A stretch of 64,000 nucleotides of DNA from Amia ocellicauda (Eukaryota; Chordata; Actinopteri; Amiiformes; Amiidae), in NCBI RefSeq assembly GCF_036373705.1, contig NC_089851.1:56314997-56378996 (forward strand). Direction: 5' to 3'. Made by a program: the position numbers and the translations under genes. Below the pieces are notes generated by a model that worked only from the letters and a program-made list of their open reading frames with translations, did not search any database and was not told the DNA's origin. Shown here piece after piece: positions 47,201 to 62,900 of this stretch; the stretch's first letter is position 1; every line of letters starts with the position of its first letter.

Positions 47201-50200
47201 CAATGGTCAGTAGCAAAGTAGCATAACAGCAGATCACGGACCACTGTCAATCAGATGCTTGCCTTGCCGTCCATCCATCCACCCATCCATCTACCTATCT
47301 ATGACTCTTGATATCTAACTCTCTTGCTTGCTATCGCTCCCCCAATGGTCAGTAGCATAGTAGCATAACAGCAGATCACGGACCACTGTCAATCAGATGC
47401 TTGCCTTGCCGTCCATCCATCCATCCATCTATCTATCTATCTATGACTCTTGATATCTAACTCTCTTGCTTGATATCGCTCCCCCAATGGTCAGTAGCAT
47501 AGTAGCATAACAGCAGATCTCGGACCACTGTCAATCAGATGCTTGCCTTGCCGTCCATCCATTCATCCATCCATCTATCTATCTATCTATGACTCTTGAC
47601 ATCTAACTCTCTTGCTTGCTATCGCTCCCCCAATGGTCAGTAGCATAGTAGCATAACAGCAGATCACGGACCACTGTCAATCAGATGCTTGCCTTGCCGT
47701 CCATCCATCCATCTATCTATCTATCTATCTATGACTCTCGATATCTAACTCTCTTGCTTGCTATCGCTCCCCCAATGGTCAGTAGCATAGTAGCATAACA
47801 GCAGATCACGGACCACTGTCAATCAGATGCTTGCCTTGCCGTCCATCCATCCATCCATCTATCTATCAATCTATCAATGACTCTCGATATCTAACTCTCT
47901 TACTTGCTATCGCTCCCCCAATGGTCAGTAGCATAGTAGCATAACAGCAGATCACGGACCACTGTCAATCAGATGCTTGCCTTGCCGTCCATCCATCCAT
48001 CCATCTATCTATCTATCTATCAATGACTCTCGATATCTAACTCTCTTACTTGCTATCGCTCCCCCAATGGTCAGTAGCATAGTAGCATAACAGCAGATCA
48101 CGGACCACTGTCAATCAGATGCTTGCCTTGCCGTCCATCCATCCATCTATCTATCTATCTATCTATCTATGACTCTTGATATCTAACTCTCTTGCTTGCT
48201 ATCGCTCCCCCAATGGTCAGTAGCATAGTAGCATAACAGCAGATCACGGACCACTGTCACTCAGATGCTTGCCTTGCCGTCCATCCATCCATCCATCTAT
48301 CTATCTATCTATCAATGACTCTCGATATCTAACTCTCTTGCTTGCTATCGCTCCCCCAATGGTCAGTAGCATAGTAGCATAACAGCAGATCACGGACCAC
48401 TGTCAATCAGATGCTTGCCTTGCCGTCCATCCATCCATCCATCTATCTATCTATCTATCAATGACTCTCGATATCTAACTCTCTTACTTGCTATCGCTCC
48501 CCCAATGGTCAGTAGCATAGTAGCATAACAGCAGATCACGGACCAATGTCAATCAGATGCTTGCCTTGCCGTCCATCCATCCACCCATCCATCTACCTAT
48601 CTATGACTCTTGATATCTAACTCTCTTGCTTGCTATCGCTCCCCCAATGGTCAGTAGCATTGTAGCATAACAGCAGATCACGGACCAATGTCAATCAGAT
48701 GCTTGCCTTGCCGTCCATCCATCCATCTATCTATCTATCTATCTATGACTCTCGATATCTAACTCTCTTGCTTGCTATCGCTCCCCCAATGGTCAGTAGC
48801 ATAGTAGCATAACAGCAGATCACGGACCACTGTCAATCAGATGCTTGCCTTGCCGTCCATCCATCCATCCATCTATCTATCAATCTATCAATGACTCTCG
48901 ATATCTAACTCTCTTACTTGCTATCGCTCCCCCAATGGTCAGTAGCATAGTAGCATAACAGCAGATCACGGACCACTGTCAATCAGATGCTTGCCTTGCC
49001 GTCCATCCATCCATCCATCTATCTATCTATCTATCAATGACTCTCGATATCTAACTCTCTTACTTGCTATCGCTCCCCCAATGGTCAGTAGCATAGTAGC
49101 ATAACAGCAGATCACGGACCACTGTCAATCAGATGCTTGCCTTGCCGTCCATCCATCCATCTATCTATCTATCTATCTATGACTCTTGATATCTAACTCT
49201 CTTGCTTGCTATCGCTCCCCCAATGGTCAGTAGCATAGTAGCATAACAGCAGATCACGGACCACTGTCACTCAGATGCTTGCCTTGCCGTCCATCCATCC
49301 ATCCATCTATCTATCTATCTATCAATGACTCTCGATATCTAACTCTCTTGCTTGCTATCGCTCCCCCAATGGTCAGTAGCATAGTAGCATAACAGCAGAT
49401 CACGGACCACTGTCAATCAGATGCTTGCCTTGCCGTCCATCCATCCATCCATCTATCTATCTATCTATGACTCTTGACATCTAACTCTCTTGCTTGCTAT
49501 CGCTCCCCCAATGGTCAGTAGCATAGTAGCATAACAGCAGATCACGGACCACTGTCAATCAGATGCTTGCCTTGCCGTCCATCCATCCATCCATCTATCT
49601 ATCTATCTATGACTCTTGATATCTAACTCTCTTGCTTGATATCGCTCCCCCAATGGTCAGTAGCATAGTAGCATAACAGCAGATCTCGGACCACTGTCAA
49701 TCAGATGCTTGCCTTGCCGTCCATCCATCCATCTATCTATCTATCTATCTATGACTCTTGATATCTAACTCTCTTGCTTGCTATTGCTCCCCCAATGGTC
49801 AGTAGCATTGTAGCATAACAGCAGATCACGGACCAATGTCAATCAGATGCTTGCCTTGCCGTCCATCCATCCATCTATCTATCTATCTATCTATGACTCT
49901 CGATATCTAACTCTCTTGCTTGCTATCGCTCCCCCAATGGTCAGTAGCATAGTAGCATAACAGCAGATCACAGACCACTGTCAATCAGATGCTTGCCTTG
50001 CCGTCCATCCATCCATCCATCTATCTATCAATCTATCAATGACTCACGATATCTAACTCTCTTACTTGCTATCGCTCCCCCAATGGTCAGTAGCATAGTA
50101 GCATAACAGCAGATCACGGACCACTGTCAATCAGATGCTTGCCTTGCCGTCCATCCATCCATCCATCTATCTATCTATCTATCAATGACTCTCGATATCT

Positions 50201-51049
50201 AACTCTCTTACTTGCTCTCGCTCCCCCAATGGTCAGTAGCATAGTAGCATAACAGCAGATCACGGACCACTGTCAATCAGATGCTTGCCTTGCCGTCCAT
50301 CCATCCATCTATGACTCTTGATATCTAACTCTCTTGCTTGCTATCGCTCCCCCAATGGTCAGTAGCATAGTAGCATAACAGCAGATCACGGACCACTGTC
50401 ACTCAGATGCTTGCCTTGCCGTCCATCCATCCATCCATCTATCTATCTATCTATCAATGACTCTCGATATCTAACTCTCTTGCTTGCTATCGCTCCCCCA
50501 ATGGTCAGTAGCATAGTAGCATAACAGCAGATCACGGACCACTGTCAATCAGATGCTTGCCTTGCCGTCCATCCATCCATCCATCTATCTATCAATCTAT
50601 CAATGACTCTCGATATCTAACTCTCTTGCTTGATATCGCTCCCCCAATGGTCAGTAGCATAGTAGCATAACAGCAGATCTCGGACCACTGTCAATCAGAT
50701 GCTTGCCTTGCCGTCCATCCATCCATCTATCTATCTATCTATCTATGACTCTTGATATCTAACTCTCTTGCTTGCTATTGCTCCCCCAATGGTCAGTAGC
50801 ATTGTAGCATAACAGCAGATCACGGACCAATGTCAATCAGATGCTTGCCTTGCCGTCCATCCATCCATCTATCTATCTATCTATCTTTGACTCTCGATAT
50901 CTAACTCTCTTGCTTGCTATCGCTCCCCCAATGGTCAGTAGCATAGTAGCATAACAGCAGATCACGGACCACTGTCAATCAGATGCTTGCCTTGCCGTCC
51001 ATCCATCCATCCATCTATCTATCAATCTATCAATGACTCTCGATATCTA

Positions 51050-54000
51050 ACTCTCTTACTTGCTATCACTCCCCCAATGGTCAGTAGCATAGTAGCATAA
51101 CAGCAGATCACGGACCACTGTCAATCAGATGCTTGCCTTGCCGTCCATCCATCCATCCATCTATCTATCTATCTATCAATGACTCTCGATATCTAACTCT
51201 CTTACTTGCTATCGCTCCCCCAATGGTCAGTAGCATAGTAGCATAACAGCAGATCACGGACCACTGTCAATCAGATGCTTGCCTTGCCGTCCATCCATCC
51301 ATCTATCTATCTATCTATCTATCTATGACTCTTGATATCTAACTCTCTTGCTTGCTATCGCTCCCCCAATGGTCAGTAGCATAGTAGCATAACAGCAGAT
51401 CACGGACCACTGTCACTCAGATGCTTGCCTTGCCGTCCATCCATCCATCCATCTATCTATCTATCTATCAATGACTCTCGATATCTAACTCTCTTGCTTG
51501 CTATCGCTCCCCCAATGGTCAGTAGCATAGTAGCATAACAGCAGATCACGGACCACTGTCAATCAGATGCTTGCCTTGCCGTCCATCCATCCATCTATCC
51601 ATCTACCTATCTATGACTCTTGATATCTAACTCTCTTGCTTGCTATCGCTCCCCCAATGGTCAGTAGCATAGTAGCATAACAGCAGATCACGGACCACTG
51701 TCAATCAGATGCTTGCCTTGCCGTCCATCCATCCATCTATCTATCTATCTATCTATCTATGACTCTTGATATCTAACTCTCTTGCTTGCTATCGCTCCCC
51801 CAATGGTCAGTAGCATAGTAGCATAACAGCAGATCACGGACCACTGTCACTCAGATGCTTGCCTTGCCGTCCATCCATCCATCCATCTATCTATCTATCT
51901 ATCAATGACTCTCGATATCTAACTCTCTTGCTTGCTATCGCTCCCCCAATGGTCAGTAGCATAGTAGCATAACAGCAGATCACGGACCACTGTCAATCAG
52001 ATGCTTGCCTTGCCGTCCATCCATCCATCTATCCATCTACCTATCTATGACTCTTGATATCTAACTCTCTTGCTTACTATCGCTCCCCCAATGGTCAGTA
52101 GCATAGTAGCATAACAGCAGATCTCGGACCACTGTCAATCAGATGCTTGCCTTGCCGTCCATCCATCCATCTATCTATCTATCTATCTATGACTCTTGAT
52201 ATCTAACTCTCTTGCTTGCTATTGCTCCCCCAATGGTCAGTAGCATTGTAGCATAACAGCAGATCACGGACCAATGTCAATCAGATGCTTGCCTTGCCGT
52301 CCATCCATCCATCTATCTATCTATCTATCTATGACTCTCGATATCTAACTCTCTTGCTTGCTATCGCTCCCCCAATGGTCAGTAGCATAGTAGCATAACA
52401 GCAGATCACGGACCACTGTCAATCAGATGCTTGCCTTGCCGTCCATCCATCCATCCATCTATCTATCAATCTATCAATGACTCTCGATATCTAACTCTCT
52501 TACTTGCTATCACTCCCCCAATGGTCAGTAGCATAGTAGCATAACAGCAGATCACGGACCACTGTCAATCAGATGCTTGCCTTGCCGTCCATCCATCCAT
52601 CCATCTATCTATCTATCTATCAATGACTCTCGATATCTAACTCTCTTACTTGCTATCGCTCCCCCAATGGTCAGTAGCATAGTAGCATAACAGCAGATCA
52701 CGGACCACTGTCAATCAGATGCTTGCCTTGCCGTCCATCCATCCATCTATCTATCTATCTATCTATCTATGACTCTTGATATCTAACTCTCTTGCTTGCT
52801 ATCGCTCCCCCAATGGTCAGTAGCATAGTAGCATAACAGCAGATCACGGACCACTGTCACTCAGATGCTTGCCTTGCCGTCCATCCATCCATCCATCTAT
52901 CTATCTATCTATCAATGACTCTCGATATCTAACTCTCTTGCTTGCTATCGCTCCCCCAATGGTCAGTAGCATAGTAGCATAACAGCAGATCACGGACCAC
53001 TGTCAATCAGATGCTTGCCTTGCCGTCCATCCATCCATCTATCCATCTACCTATCTATGACTCTTGATATCTAACTCTCTTGCTTGCTATCGCTCCCCCA
53101 ATGGTCAGTAGCATAGTAGCATAACAGCAGATCACGGACCACTGTCAATCAGATGCTTGCCTTGCCGTCCATCCATCCATCTATCTATCTATCTATCTAT
53201 CTATGACTCTTGATATCTAACTCTCTTGCTTGCTATCGCTCCCCCAATGGTCAGTAGCATAGTAGCATAACAGCAGATCACGGACCACTGTCACTCAGAT
53301 GCTTGCCTTGCCGTCCATCCATCCATCCATCTATCTATCTATCTATCAATGACTCTCGATATCTAACTCTCTTGCTTGCTATCGCTCCCCCAATGGTCAG
53401 TAGCATAGTAGCATAACAGCAGATCACGGACCACTGTCAATCAGATGCTTGCCTTGCCGTCCATCCATCCATCTATCCATCTACCTATCTATGACTCTTG
53501 ATATCTAACTCTCTTGCTTACTATCGCTCCCCCAATGGTCAGTAGCATAGTAGCATAACAGCAGATCTCGGACCACTGTCAATCAGATGCTTGCCTTGCC
53601 GTCCATCCATCCATCTATCTATCTATCTATCTATGACTCTTGATATCTAACTCTCTTGCTTGCTATTGCTCCCCCAATGGTCAGTAGCATTGTAGCATAA
53701 CAGCAGATCACGGACCAATGTCAATCAGATGCTTGCCTTGCCGTCCATCCATCCATCTATCTATCTATCTATCTATGACTCTCGATATCTAACTCTCTTG
53801 CTTGCTATCGCTCCCCCAATGGTCAGTAGCATAGTAGCATAACAGCAGATCACGGACCACTGTCAATCAGATGCTTGCCTTGCCGTCCATCCATCCATCC
53901 ATCTATCTATCAATCTATCAATGACTCTCGATATCTAACTCTCTTATTTGCTATCGCTCCCCCAATGGTCAGTAGCATAGTAGCATAACAGCAGATCACG
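51050..54000. repeat. 10-monomer higher-order repeat, about 1,445 bp
   Basis: CTATCACTCCC at about 51,064 and 52,508 and GCTTACTATCG at about 52,073 and 53,517 recur at about 1,444-1,445 bp, ten monomers. The CTATCACTCCC variant appears again near 55,982 and 61,190, pointing to larger-scale copying; CCTATTTATGAC at about 56,521 and 61,437 gives a block of about 4.9 kb (34 monomers). Confidence 0.7.
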
Positions 54001-57000
54001 GACCACTGTCAATCAGATGCTTGCCTTGCCGTCCATCCATCCATCCATCTATCTATCTATCTATCAATGACTCTCGATATCTAACTCTCTTACTTGCTAT
54101 CGCTCCCCCAATGGTCAGTAGCATAGTAGCATAACAGCAGATCACGGACCACTGTCAATCAGATGCTTGCCTTGCCGTCCATCCATCCATCTATCTATCT
54201 ATCTATCTATCTATGACTCTTGATATCTAACTCTCTTGCTTGCTATCGCTCCCCCAATGGTCAGTAGCATAGTAGCATAACAGCAGATCACGGACCACTG
54301 TCACTCAGATGCTTGCCTTGCCGTCCATCCATCCATCCATCTATCTATCTATCTATCAATGACTCTCGATATCTAACTCTCTTGCTTGCTATCGCTCCCC
54401 CAATGGTCAGTAGCATAGTAGCATAACAGCAGATCACGGACCACTGTCAATCAGATGCTTGCCTTGCCGTCCATCCATCCATCTATCCATCTACCTATCT
54501 ATGACTCTTGATATCTAACTCTCTTGCTTGCTATCGCTCCCCCAATGGTCAGTAGCATAGTAGCATAACAGCAGATCACGGACCACTGTCACTCAGATGC
54601 TTGCCTTGCCGTCCATCCATCCATCCATCTATCTATCTATCTATCAATGACTCTCGATATCTAACTCTCTTGCTTGCTATCGCTCCCCCAATGGTCAGTA
54701 GCATAGTAGCATAACAGCAGATCACGGACCACTGTCAATCAGATGCTTGCCTTGCCGTCCATCCATCCATCTATCTATCTATCTATCTATGACTCTTGAT
54801 ATCTAACTCTCTTGCTTGCTATTGCTCCCCCAATGGTCAGTAGCATTGTAGCATAACAGCAGATCACGGACCAATGTCAATCAGATGCTTGCCTTGCCGT
54901 CCATCCATCCATCTATCTATCTATCTATCTATGACTCTCGATATCTAACTCTCTTGCTTGCTATCGCTCCCCCAATGGTCAGTAGCATAGTAGCATAACA
55001 GCAGATCACGGACCACTGTCAATCAGATGCTTGCCTTGCCGTCCATCCATCCATCCATCTATCTATCAATCTATCAATGACTCTCGATATCTAACTCTCT
55101 TACTTGCTATCGCTCCCCCAATGGTCAGTAGCATAGTAGCATAACAGCAGATCACGGACCACCGTCAATCAGATGCTTGCCTTGCCGTCCATCCATCCAT
55201 CCATCTATCTATCTATCTATCAATGACTCTCGATATCTAACTCTCTTACTTGCTATCGCTCCCCCAATGGTCAGTAGCATAGTAGCATAACAGCAGATCA
55301 CGGACCACTGTCAATCAGATGCTTGCCTTGCCGTCCATCCATCCATCCATCTATCTATCAATCTATCAATGACTCTCGATATCTAACTCTCTTACTTGCT
55401 ATCGCTCCCCCAATGGTCAGTAGCATAGTAGCATAACAGCAGATCACGGACCACTGTCAATCAGATGCTTGCCTTGCCGTCCATCCATCCATCCATCTAT
55501 CTATCTATCTATCAATGACTCTCGATATCTAACTCTCTTACTTGCTATCGCTCCCCCAATGGTCAGTAGCATAGTAGCATAACAGCAGATCACGGACCAC
55601 TGTCACTCAGATGCTTGCCTTGCCGTCCATCCATCCATCCATCTATCTATCTATCTATCAATGACTCTCGATATCTAACTCTCTTGCTTGCTATCGCTCC
55701 CCCAATGGTCAGTAGCATAGTAGCATAACAGCAGATCACGGACCACTGTCAATCAGATGCTTGCCTTGCCGTCCATCCATCCATCTATCTATCTATCTAT
55801 CTATGACTCTCGATATCTAACTCTCTTGCTTGCTATCGCTCCCCCAATGGTCAGTAGCATAGTAGCATAACAGCAGATCACGGACCACTGTCAATCAGAT
55901 GCTTGCCTTGCCGTCCATCCATCCATCCATCTATCTATCAATCTATCAATGACTCTCGATATCTAACTCTCTTACTTGCTATCACTCCCCCAATGGTCAG
56001 TAGCATAGTAGCATAACAGCAGATCACGGACCACTGTCAATCAGATGCTTGCCTTGCCGTCCATCCATCCATCCATCTATCTATCTATCTATCAATGACT
56101 CTCGATATCTAACTCTCTTACTTGCTATCGCTCCCCCAATGGTCAGTAGCATAGTAGCATAACAGCAGATCACGGACCACTGTCAATCAGATGCTTGCCT
56201 TGCCGTCCATCCATCCATCTATCTATCTATCTATCTATCTATGACTCTTGATATCTAACTCTCTTGCTTGCTATCGCTCCCCCAATGGTCAGTAGCATAG
56301 TAGCATAACAGCAGATCACGGACCACTGTCACTCAGATGCTTGCCTTGCCGTCCATCCATCCATCCATCTATCTATCTATCTATCAATGACTCTCGATAT
56401 CTAACTCTCTTGCTTGCTATCGCTCCCCCAATGGTCAGTAGCATAGTAGCATAACAGCAGATCACGGACCACTGTCAATCAGATGCTTGCCTTGCCATCC
56501 ATCCATCCATCTATCCATCTACCTATTTATGACTCTTGATATCTAACTCTCTTGCTTGCTATCGCTCCCCCAATGGTCAGTAGCATAGTAGCATAACAGC
56601 AGATCACGGACCACTGTCAATCAGATGCTTGCCTTGCCGTCCATCCATCCATCCATCTATCTATCTATCTATCAATGACTCTCGATATCTAACTCTCTTG
56701 CTTGCTATCGCTCCCCCAATGGTCAGTAGCATAGTAGCATAACAGCAGATCTCGGACCACTGTCAATCAGATGCTTGCCTTGCCGTCCATCCATCCATCT
56801 ATCTATCTATCTATCTATGACTCTTGATATCTAACTCTCTTGCTTGCTATTGCTCCCCCAATGGTCAGTAGCATTGTAGCATAACAGCAGATCACGGACC
56901 AATGTCAATCAGATGCTTGCCTTGCCGTCCATCCATCCATCTATCTATCTATCTATCTATGACTCTCGATATCTAACTCTCTTGCTTGCTATCGCTCCCC

Positions 57001-57609
57001 CAATGGTCAGTAGCATAGTAGCATAACAGCAGATCACGGACCACTGTCAATCAGATGCTTGCCTTGCCGTCCATCCATCCATCCATCTATCTATCAATCT
57101 ATCAATGACTCTCGATATCTAACTCTCTTACTTGCTATCGCTCCCCCAATGGTCAGTAGCATAGTAGCATAACAGCAGATCACGGACCACTGTCAATCAG
57201 ATGCTTGCCTTGCCGTCCATCCATCCATCCATCTATCTATCTATCTATCAATGACTCTCGATATCTAACTCTCTTACTTGCTATCGCTCCCCCAATGGTC
57301 AGTAGCATAGTAGCATAACAGCAGATCACGGACCACTGTCAATCAGATGCTTGCCTTGCCGTCCATCCATCCATCCATCTATCTATCTATCTATCAATGA
57401 CTCTCGATATCTAACTCTCTTACTTGCTATCGCTCCCCCAATGGTCAGTAGCATAGTAGCATAACAGCAGATCACGGACCACTGTCAATCAGATGCTTGC
57501 CTTGCCGTCCATCCATCCACCCATCCATCTACCTATCTATGACTCTTGATATCTAACTCTCTTGCTTGCTATTGCTCCCCCAATGGTCAGTAGCATTGTA
57601 GCATAACAG

Positions 57610-59940
57610 CAGATCACGGACCAATGTCAATCAGATGCTTGCCTTGCCGTCCATCCATCCATCTATCTATCTATCTATCTATCTATGACTCTTGATATCT
57701 AACTCTCTTGCTTGCTATCGCTCCCCCAATGGTCAGTAGCATAGTAGCATAACAGCAGATCTCGGACCACTGTCAATCAGATGCTTGCCTTGCCGTCCAT
57801 CCATCCATCTATCTATCTATCTATCTATGACTCTTGATATCTAACTCTCTTGCTTGCTATTGCTCCCCCAATGGTCAGTAGCATTGTAGCATAACAGCAG
57901 ATCACGGACCAATGTCAATCAGATGCTTGCCTTGCCGTCCATCCATCCATCTATCTATCTATCTATCTATGACTCTCGATATCTAACTCTCTTGCTTGCT
58001 ATCGCTCCCCCAATGGTCAGTAGCATAGTAGCATAACAGCAGATCACGGACCACTGTCAATCAGATGCTTGCCTTGCCGTCCATCCATCCATCCATCTAT
58101 CTATCAATCTATCAATGACTCTCGATATCTAACTCTCTTACTTGCTATCGCTCCCCCAATGGTCAGTAGCATAGTAGCATAACAGCAGATCACGGACCAC
58201 TGTCAATCAGATGCTTGCCTTGCCGTCCATCCATCCATCCATCTATCTATCTATCTATCAATGACTCTCGATATCTAACTCTCTTGCTTGCTATCGCTCC
58301 CCCAATGGTCAGTAGCATAGTAGCATAACAGCAGATCACGGACCACTGTCAATCAGATGCTTGCCTTGCCGTCCATCCATCCATCCATCTATCTATCTAT
58401 CTATCAATGACTCTCGATATCTAACTCTCTTACTTGCTATCGCTCCCCCAATGGTCAGTAGCATAGTAGCATAACAGCAGATCACGGACCACTGTCAATC
58501 AGATGCTTGCCTTGCCGTCCATCCATCCATCCATCTATCTATCTATCTATCAATGACTCTCGATATCTAACTCTCTTACTTGCTATCGCTCCCCCAATGG
58601 TCAGTAGCATAGTAGCATAACAGCAGATCACGGACCACTGTCAATCAGATGCTTGCCTTGCCGTCCATCCATCCACCCATCCATCTACCTATCTATGACT
58701 CTTGATATCTAACTCTCTTGCTTGCTATTGCTCCCCCAATGGTCAGTAGCATTGTAGCATAACAGCAGATCACGGACCAATGTCAATCAGATGCTTGCCT
58801 TGCCGTCCATCCATCCATCTATCTATCTATCTATCTATCTATGACTCTTGATATCTAACTCTCTTGCTTGCTATCGCTCCCCCAATGGTCAGTAGCATAG
58901 TAGCATAACAGCAGATCTCGGACCACTGTCAATCAGATGCTTGCCTTGCCGTCCATCCATCCATCTATCTATCTATCTATCTATGACTCTTGATATCTAA
59001 CTCTCTTGCTTGCTATTGCTCCCCCAATGGTCAGTAGCATTGTAGCATAACAGCAGATCACGGACCAATGTCAATCAGATGCTTGCCTTGCCGTCCATCC
59101 ATCCATCTATCTATCTATCTATCTATGACTCTCGATATCTAACTCTCTTGCTTGCTATCGCTCCCCCAATGGTCAGTAGCATAGTAGCATAACAGCAGAT
59201 CACGGACCACTGTCAATCAGATGCTTGCCTTGCCGTCCATCCATCCATCCATCTATCTATCAATCTATCAATGACTCTCGATATCTAACTCTCTTACTTG
59301 CTATCGCTCCCCCAATGGTCAGTAGCATAGTAGCATAACAGCAGATCACGGACCACTGTCAATCAGATGCTTGCCTTGCCGTCCATCCATCCATCCATCT
59401 ATCTATCTATCTATCAATGACTCTCGATATCTAACTCTCTTGCTTGCTATCGCTCCCCCAATGGTCAGTAGCATAGTAGCATAACAGCAGATCACGGACC
59501 ACTGTCAATCAGATGCTTGCCTTGCCGTCCATCCATCCATCCATCTATCTATCTATCTATCAATGACTCTCGATATCTAACTCTCTTACTTGCTATCGCT
59601 CCCCCAATGGTCAGTAGCATAGTAGCATAACAGCAGATCACGGACCACTGTCAATCAGATGCTTGCCTTGCCGTCCATCCATCCACCCATCCATCTACCT
59701 ATCTATGACTCTTGATATCTAACTCTCTTGCTTGCTATTGCTCCCCCAATGGTCAGTAGCATTGTAGCATAACAGCAGATCACGGACCAATGTCAATCAG
59801 ATGCTTGCCTTGCCGTCCATCCATCCATCCATCTATCTATCTATCTATGACTCTCGATATCTAACTCTCTTGCTTGCTATCGCTCCCCCAATGGTCAGTA
59901 GCATAGTAGCATAACAGCAGATCACGGACCACTGTCAATC
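57610..59940. repeat. 8-monomer higher-order repeat, about 1,156 bp
   Basis: GATCTCGGACC at 57,758 and 58,914, each preceded by a CCAATGTC monomer with a long CTAT tail and followed by an ATTGCTCCC monomer. The 1,156-bp offset corresponds to eight monomers. Confidence 0.7.
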
Positions 59941-62900
59941 AGATGCTTGCCTTGCCGTCCATCCATCCATCCATCTATCTATCAATCTATCAATGACTCT
60001 CGATATCTAACTCTCTTACTTGCTATCGCTCCCCCAATGGTCAGTAGCATAGTAGCATAACAGCAGATCACGGACCACTGTCAATCAGATGCTTGCCTTG
60101 CCGTCCATCCATCCATCCATCTATTTATCTATCTATCAATGACTCTCGATATCTAACTCTCTTACTTGCTATCGCTCCCCCAATGGTCAGTAGCATAGTA
60201 GCATAACAGCAGATCACGGACCACTGTCAATCAGATGCTTGCCTTGCCGTCCATCCATCCATCTATCTATCTATCTATCTATCTATGACTCTTGATATCT
60301 AACTCTCTTGCTTGCTATCGCTCCCCCAATGGTCAGTAGCATAGTAGCATAACAGCAGATCACGGACCACTGTCACTCAGATGCTTGCCTTGCCGTCCAT
60401 CCATCCATCCATCTATCTATCTATCTATCAATGACTCTCGATATCTAACTCTCTTACTTGCTATCGCTCCCCCAATGGTCAGTAGCATAGTAGCATAACA
60501 GCAGATCACGGACCACTGTCAATCAGATGCTTGCCTTGCCGTCCATCCATCCATCCATCTATCTATCAATCTATCAATGACTCTCGATATCTAACTCTCT
60601 TACTTGCTATCGCTCCCCCAATGGTCAGTAGCATAGTAGCATAACAGCAGATCACGGACCACTGTCAATCAGATGCTTGCCTTGCCGTCCATCCATCCAT
60701 CCATCTATCTATCTATCTATCAATGACTCTCGATATCTAACTCTCTTACTTGCTATCGCTCCCCCAATGGTCAGTAGCATAGTAGCATAACAGCAGATCA
60801 CGGACCACTGTCACTCAGATGCTTGCCTTGCCGTCCATCCATCCATCCATCTATCTATCTATCTATCAATGACTCTCGATATCTAACTCTCTTGCTTGCT
60901 ATCGCTCCCCCAATGGTCAGTAGCATAGTAGCATAACAGCAGATCACGGACCACTGTCAATCAGATGCTTGCCTTGCCGTCCATCCATCCATCTATCTAT
61001 CTATCTATCTATGACTCTCGATATCTAACTCTCTTGCTTGCTATCGCTCCCCCAATGGTCAGTAGCATAGTAGCATAACAGCAGATCACGGACCACTGTC
61101 AATCAGATGCTTGCCTTGCCGTCCATCCATCCATCCATCTATCTATCAATCTATCAATGACTCTCGATATCTAACTCTCTTACTTGCTATCACTCCCCCA
61201 ATGGTCAGTAGCATAGTAGCATAACAGCAGATCACGGACCACTGTCAATCAGATGCTTGCCTTGCCGTCCATCCATCCATCCATCTATCTATCTATCTAT
61301 CAATGACTCTCGATATCTAACTCTCTTGCTTGCTATCGCTCCCCCAATGGTCAGTAGCATAGTAGCATAACAGCAGATCACGGACCACTGTCAATCAGAT
61401 GCTTGCCTTGCCGTCCATCCATCCATCTATCCATCTACCTATTTATGACTCTTGATATCTAACTCTCTTGCTTGCTATCGCTCCCCCAATGGTCAGTAGC
61501 ATAGTAGCATAACAGCAGATCACGGACCACTGTCAATCAGATGCTTGCCTTGCCGTCCATCCATCCATCTATCCATCTACCTATCTATGACTCTTGATAT
61601 CTAACTCTCTTGCTTGCTATCGCTCCCCCAATGGTCAGTAGCATAGTAGCATAACAGCAGATCTCGGACCACTGTCAATCAGATGCTTGCCTTGCCGTCC
61701 ATCCATCCATCTATCTATCTATCTATCTATGACTCTTGATATCTAACTCTCTTGCTTGCTATTGCTCCCCCAATGGTCAGTAGCATTGTAGCATAACAGC
61801 AGATCACGGACCAATGTCAATCAGATGCTTGCCTTGCCGTCCATCCATCCATCTATCTATCTATCTATCTATGACTCTCGATATCTAACTCTCTTGCTTG
61901 CTATCGCTCCCCCAATGGTCAGTAGCATAGTAGCATAACAGCAGATCACGGACCACTGTCAATCAGATGCTTGCCTTGCCGTCCATCCATCCATCCATCT
62001 ATCTATCAATCTATCAATGACTCTCGATATCTAACTCTCTTACTTGCTATCGCTCCCCCAATGGTCAGTAGCATAGTAGCATAACAGCAGATCACGGACC
62101 ACTGTCAATCAGATGCTTGCCTTGCCGTCCATCCATCCATCCATCTATCTATCTATCTATCAATGACTCTCGATATCTAACTCTCTTACTTGCTATCGCT
62201 CCCCCAATGGTCAGTAGCATAGTAGCATAACAGCAGATCACGGACCACTGTCAATCAGATGCTTGCCTTGCCGTCCATCCATCCATCCATCTATCTATCT
62301 ATCTATCAATGACTCTCGATATCTAACTCTCTTACTTGCTATCGCTCCCCCAATGGTCAGTAGCATAGTAGCATAACAGCAGATCACGGACCACTGTCAC
62401 TCAGATGCTTGCCTTGCCGTCCATCCATCCATCCATCTATCTATCTATCTATCAATGACTCTCGATATCTAACTCTCTTGCTTGCTATCGCTCCCCCAAT
62501 GGTCAGTAGCATAGTAGCATAACAGCAGATCACGGACCACTGTCACTCAGATGCTTGCCTTGCCGTCCATCCATCCATCCATCTATCTATCTATCTATCA
62601 ATGACTCTCGATATCTAACTCTCTTGCTTGATATCGCTCCCCCAATGGTCAGTAGCATAGTAGCATAACAGCAGATCTCGGACCACTGTCAATCAGATGC
62701 TTGCCTTGCCGTCCATCCATCCATCTATCTATCTATCTATCTATGACTCTTGATATCTAACTCTCTTGCTTGCTATTGCTCCCCCAATGGTCAGTAGCAT
62801 TGTAGCATAACAGCAGATCACGGACCAATGTCAATCAGATGCTTGCCTTGCCGTCCATCCATCCATCTATCTATCTATCTATCTATGACTCTCGATATCT

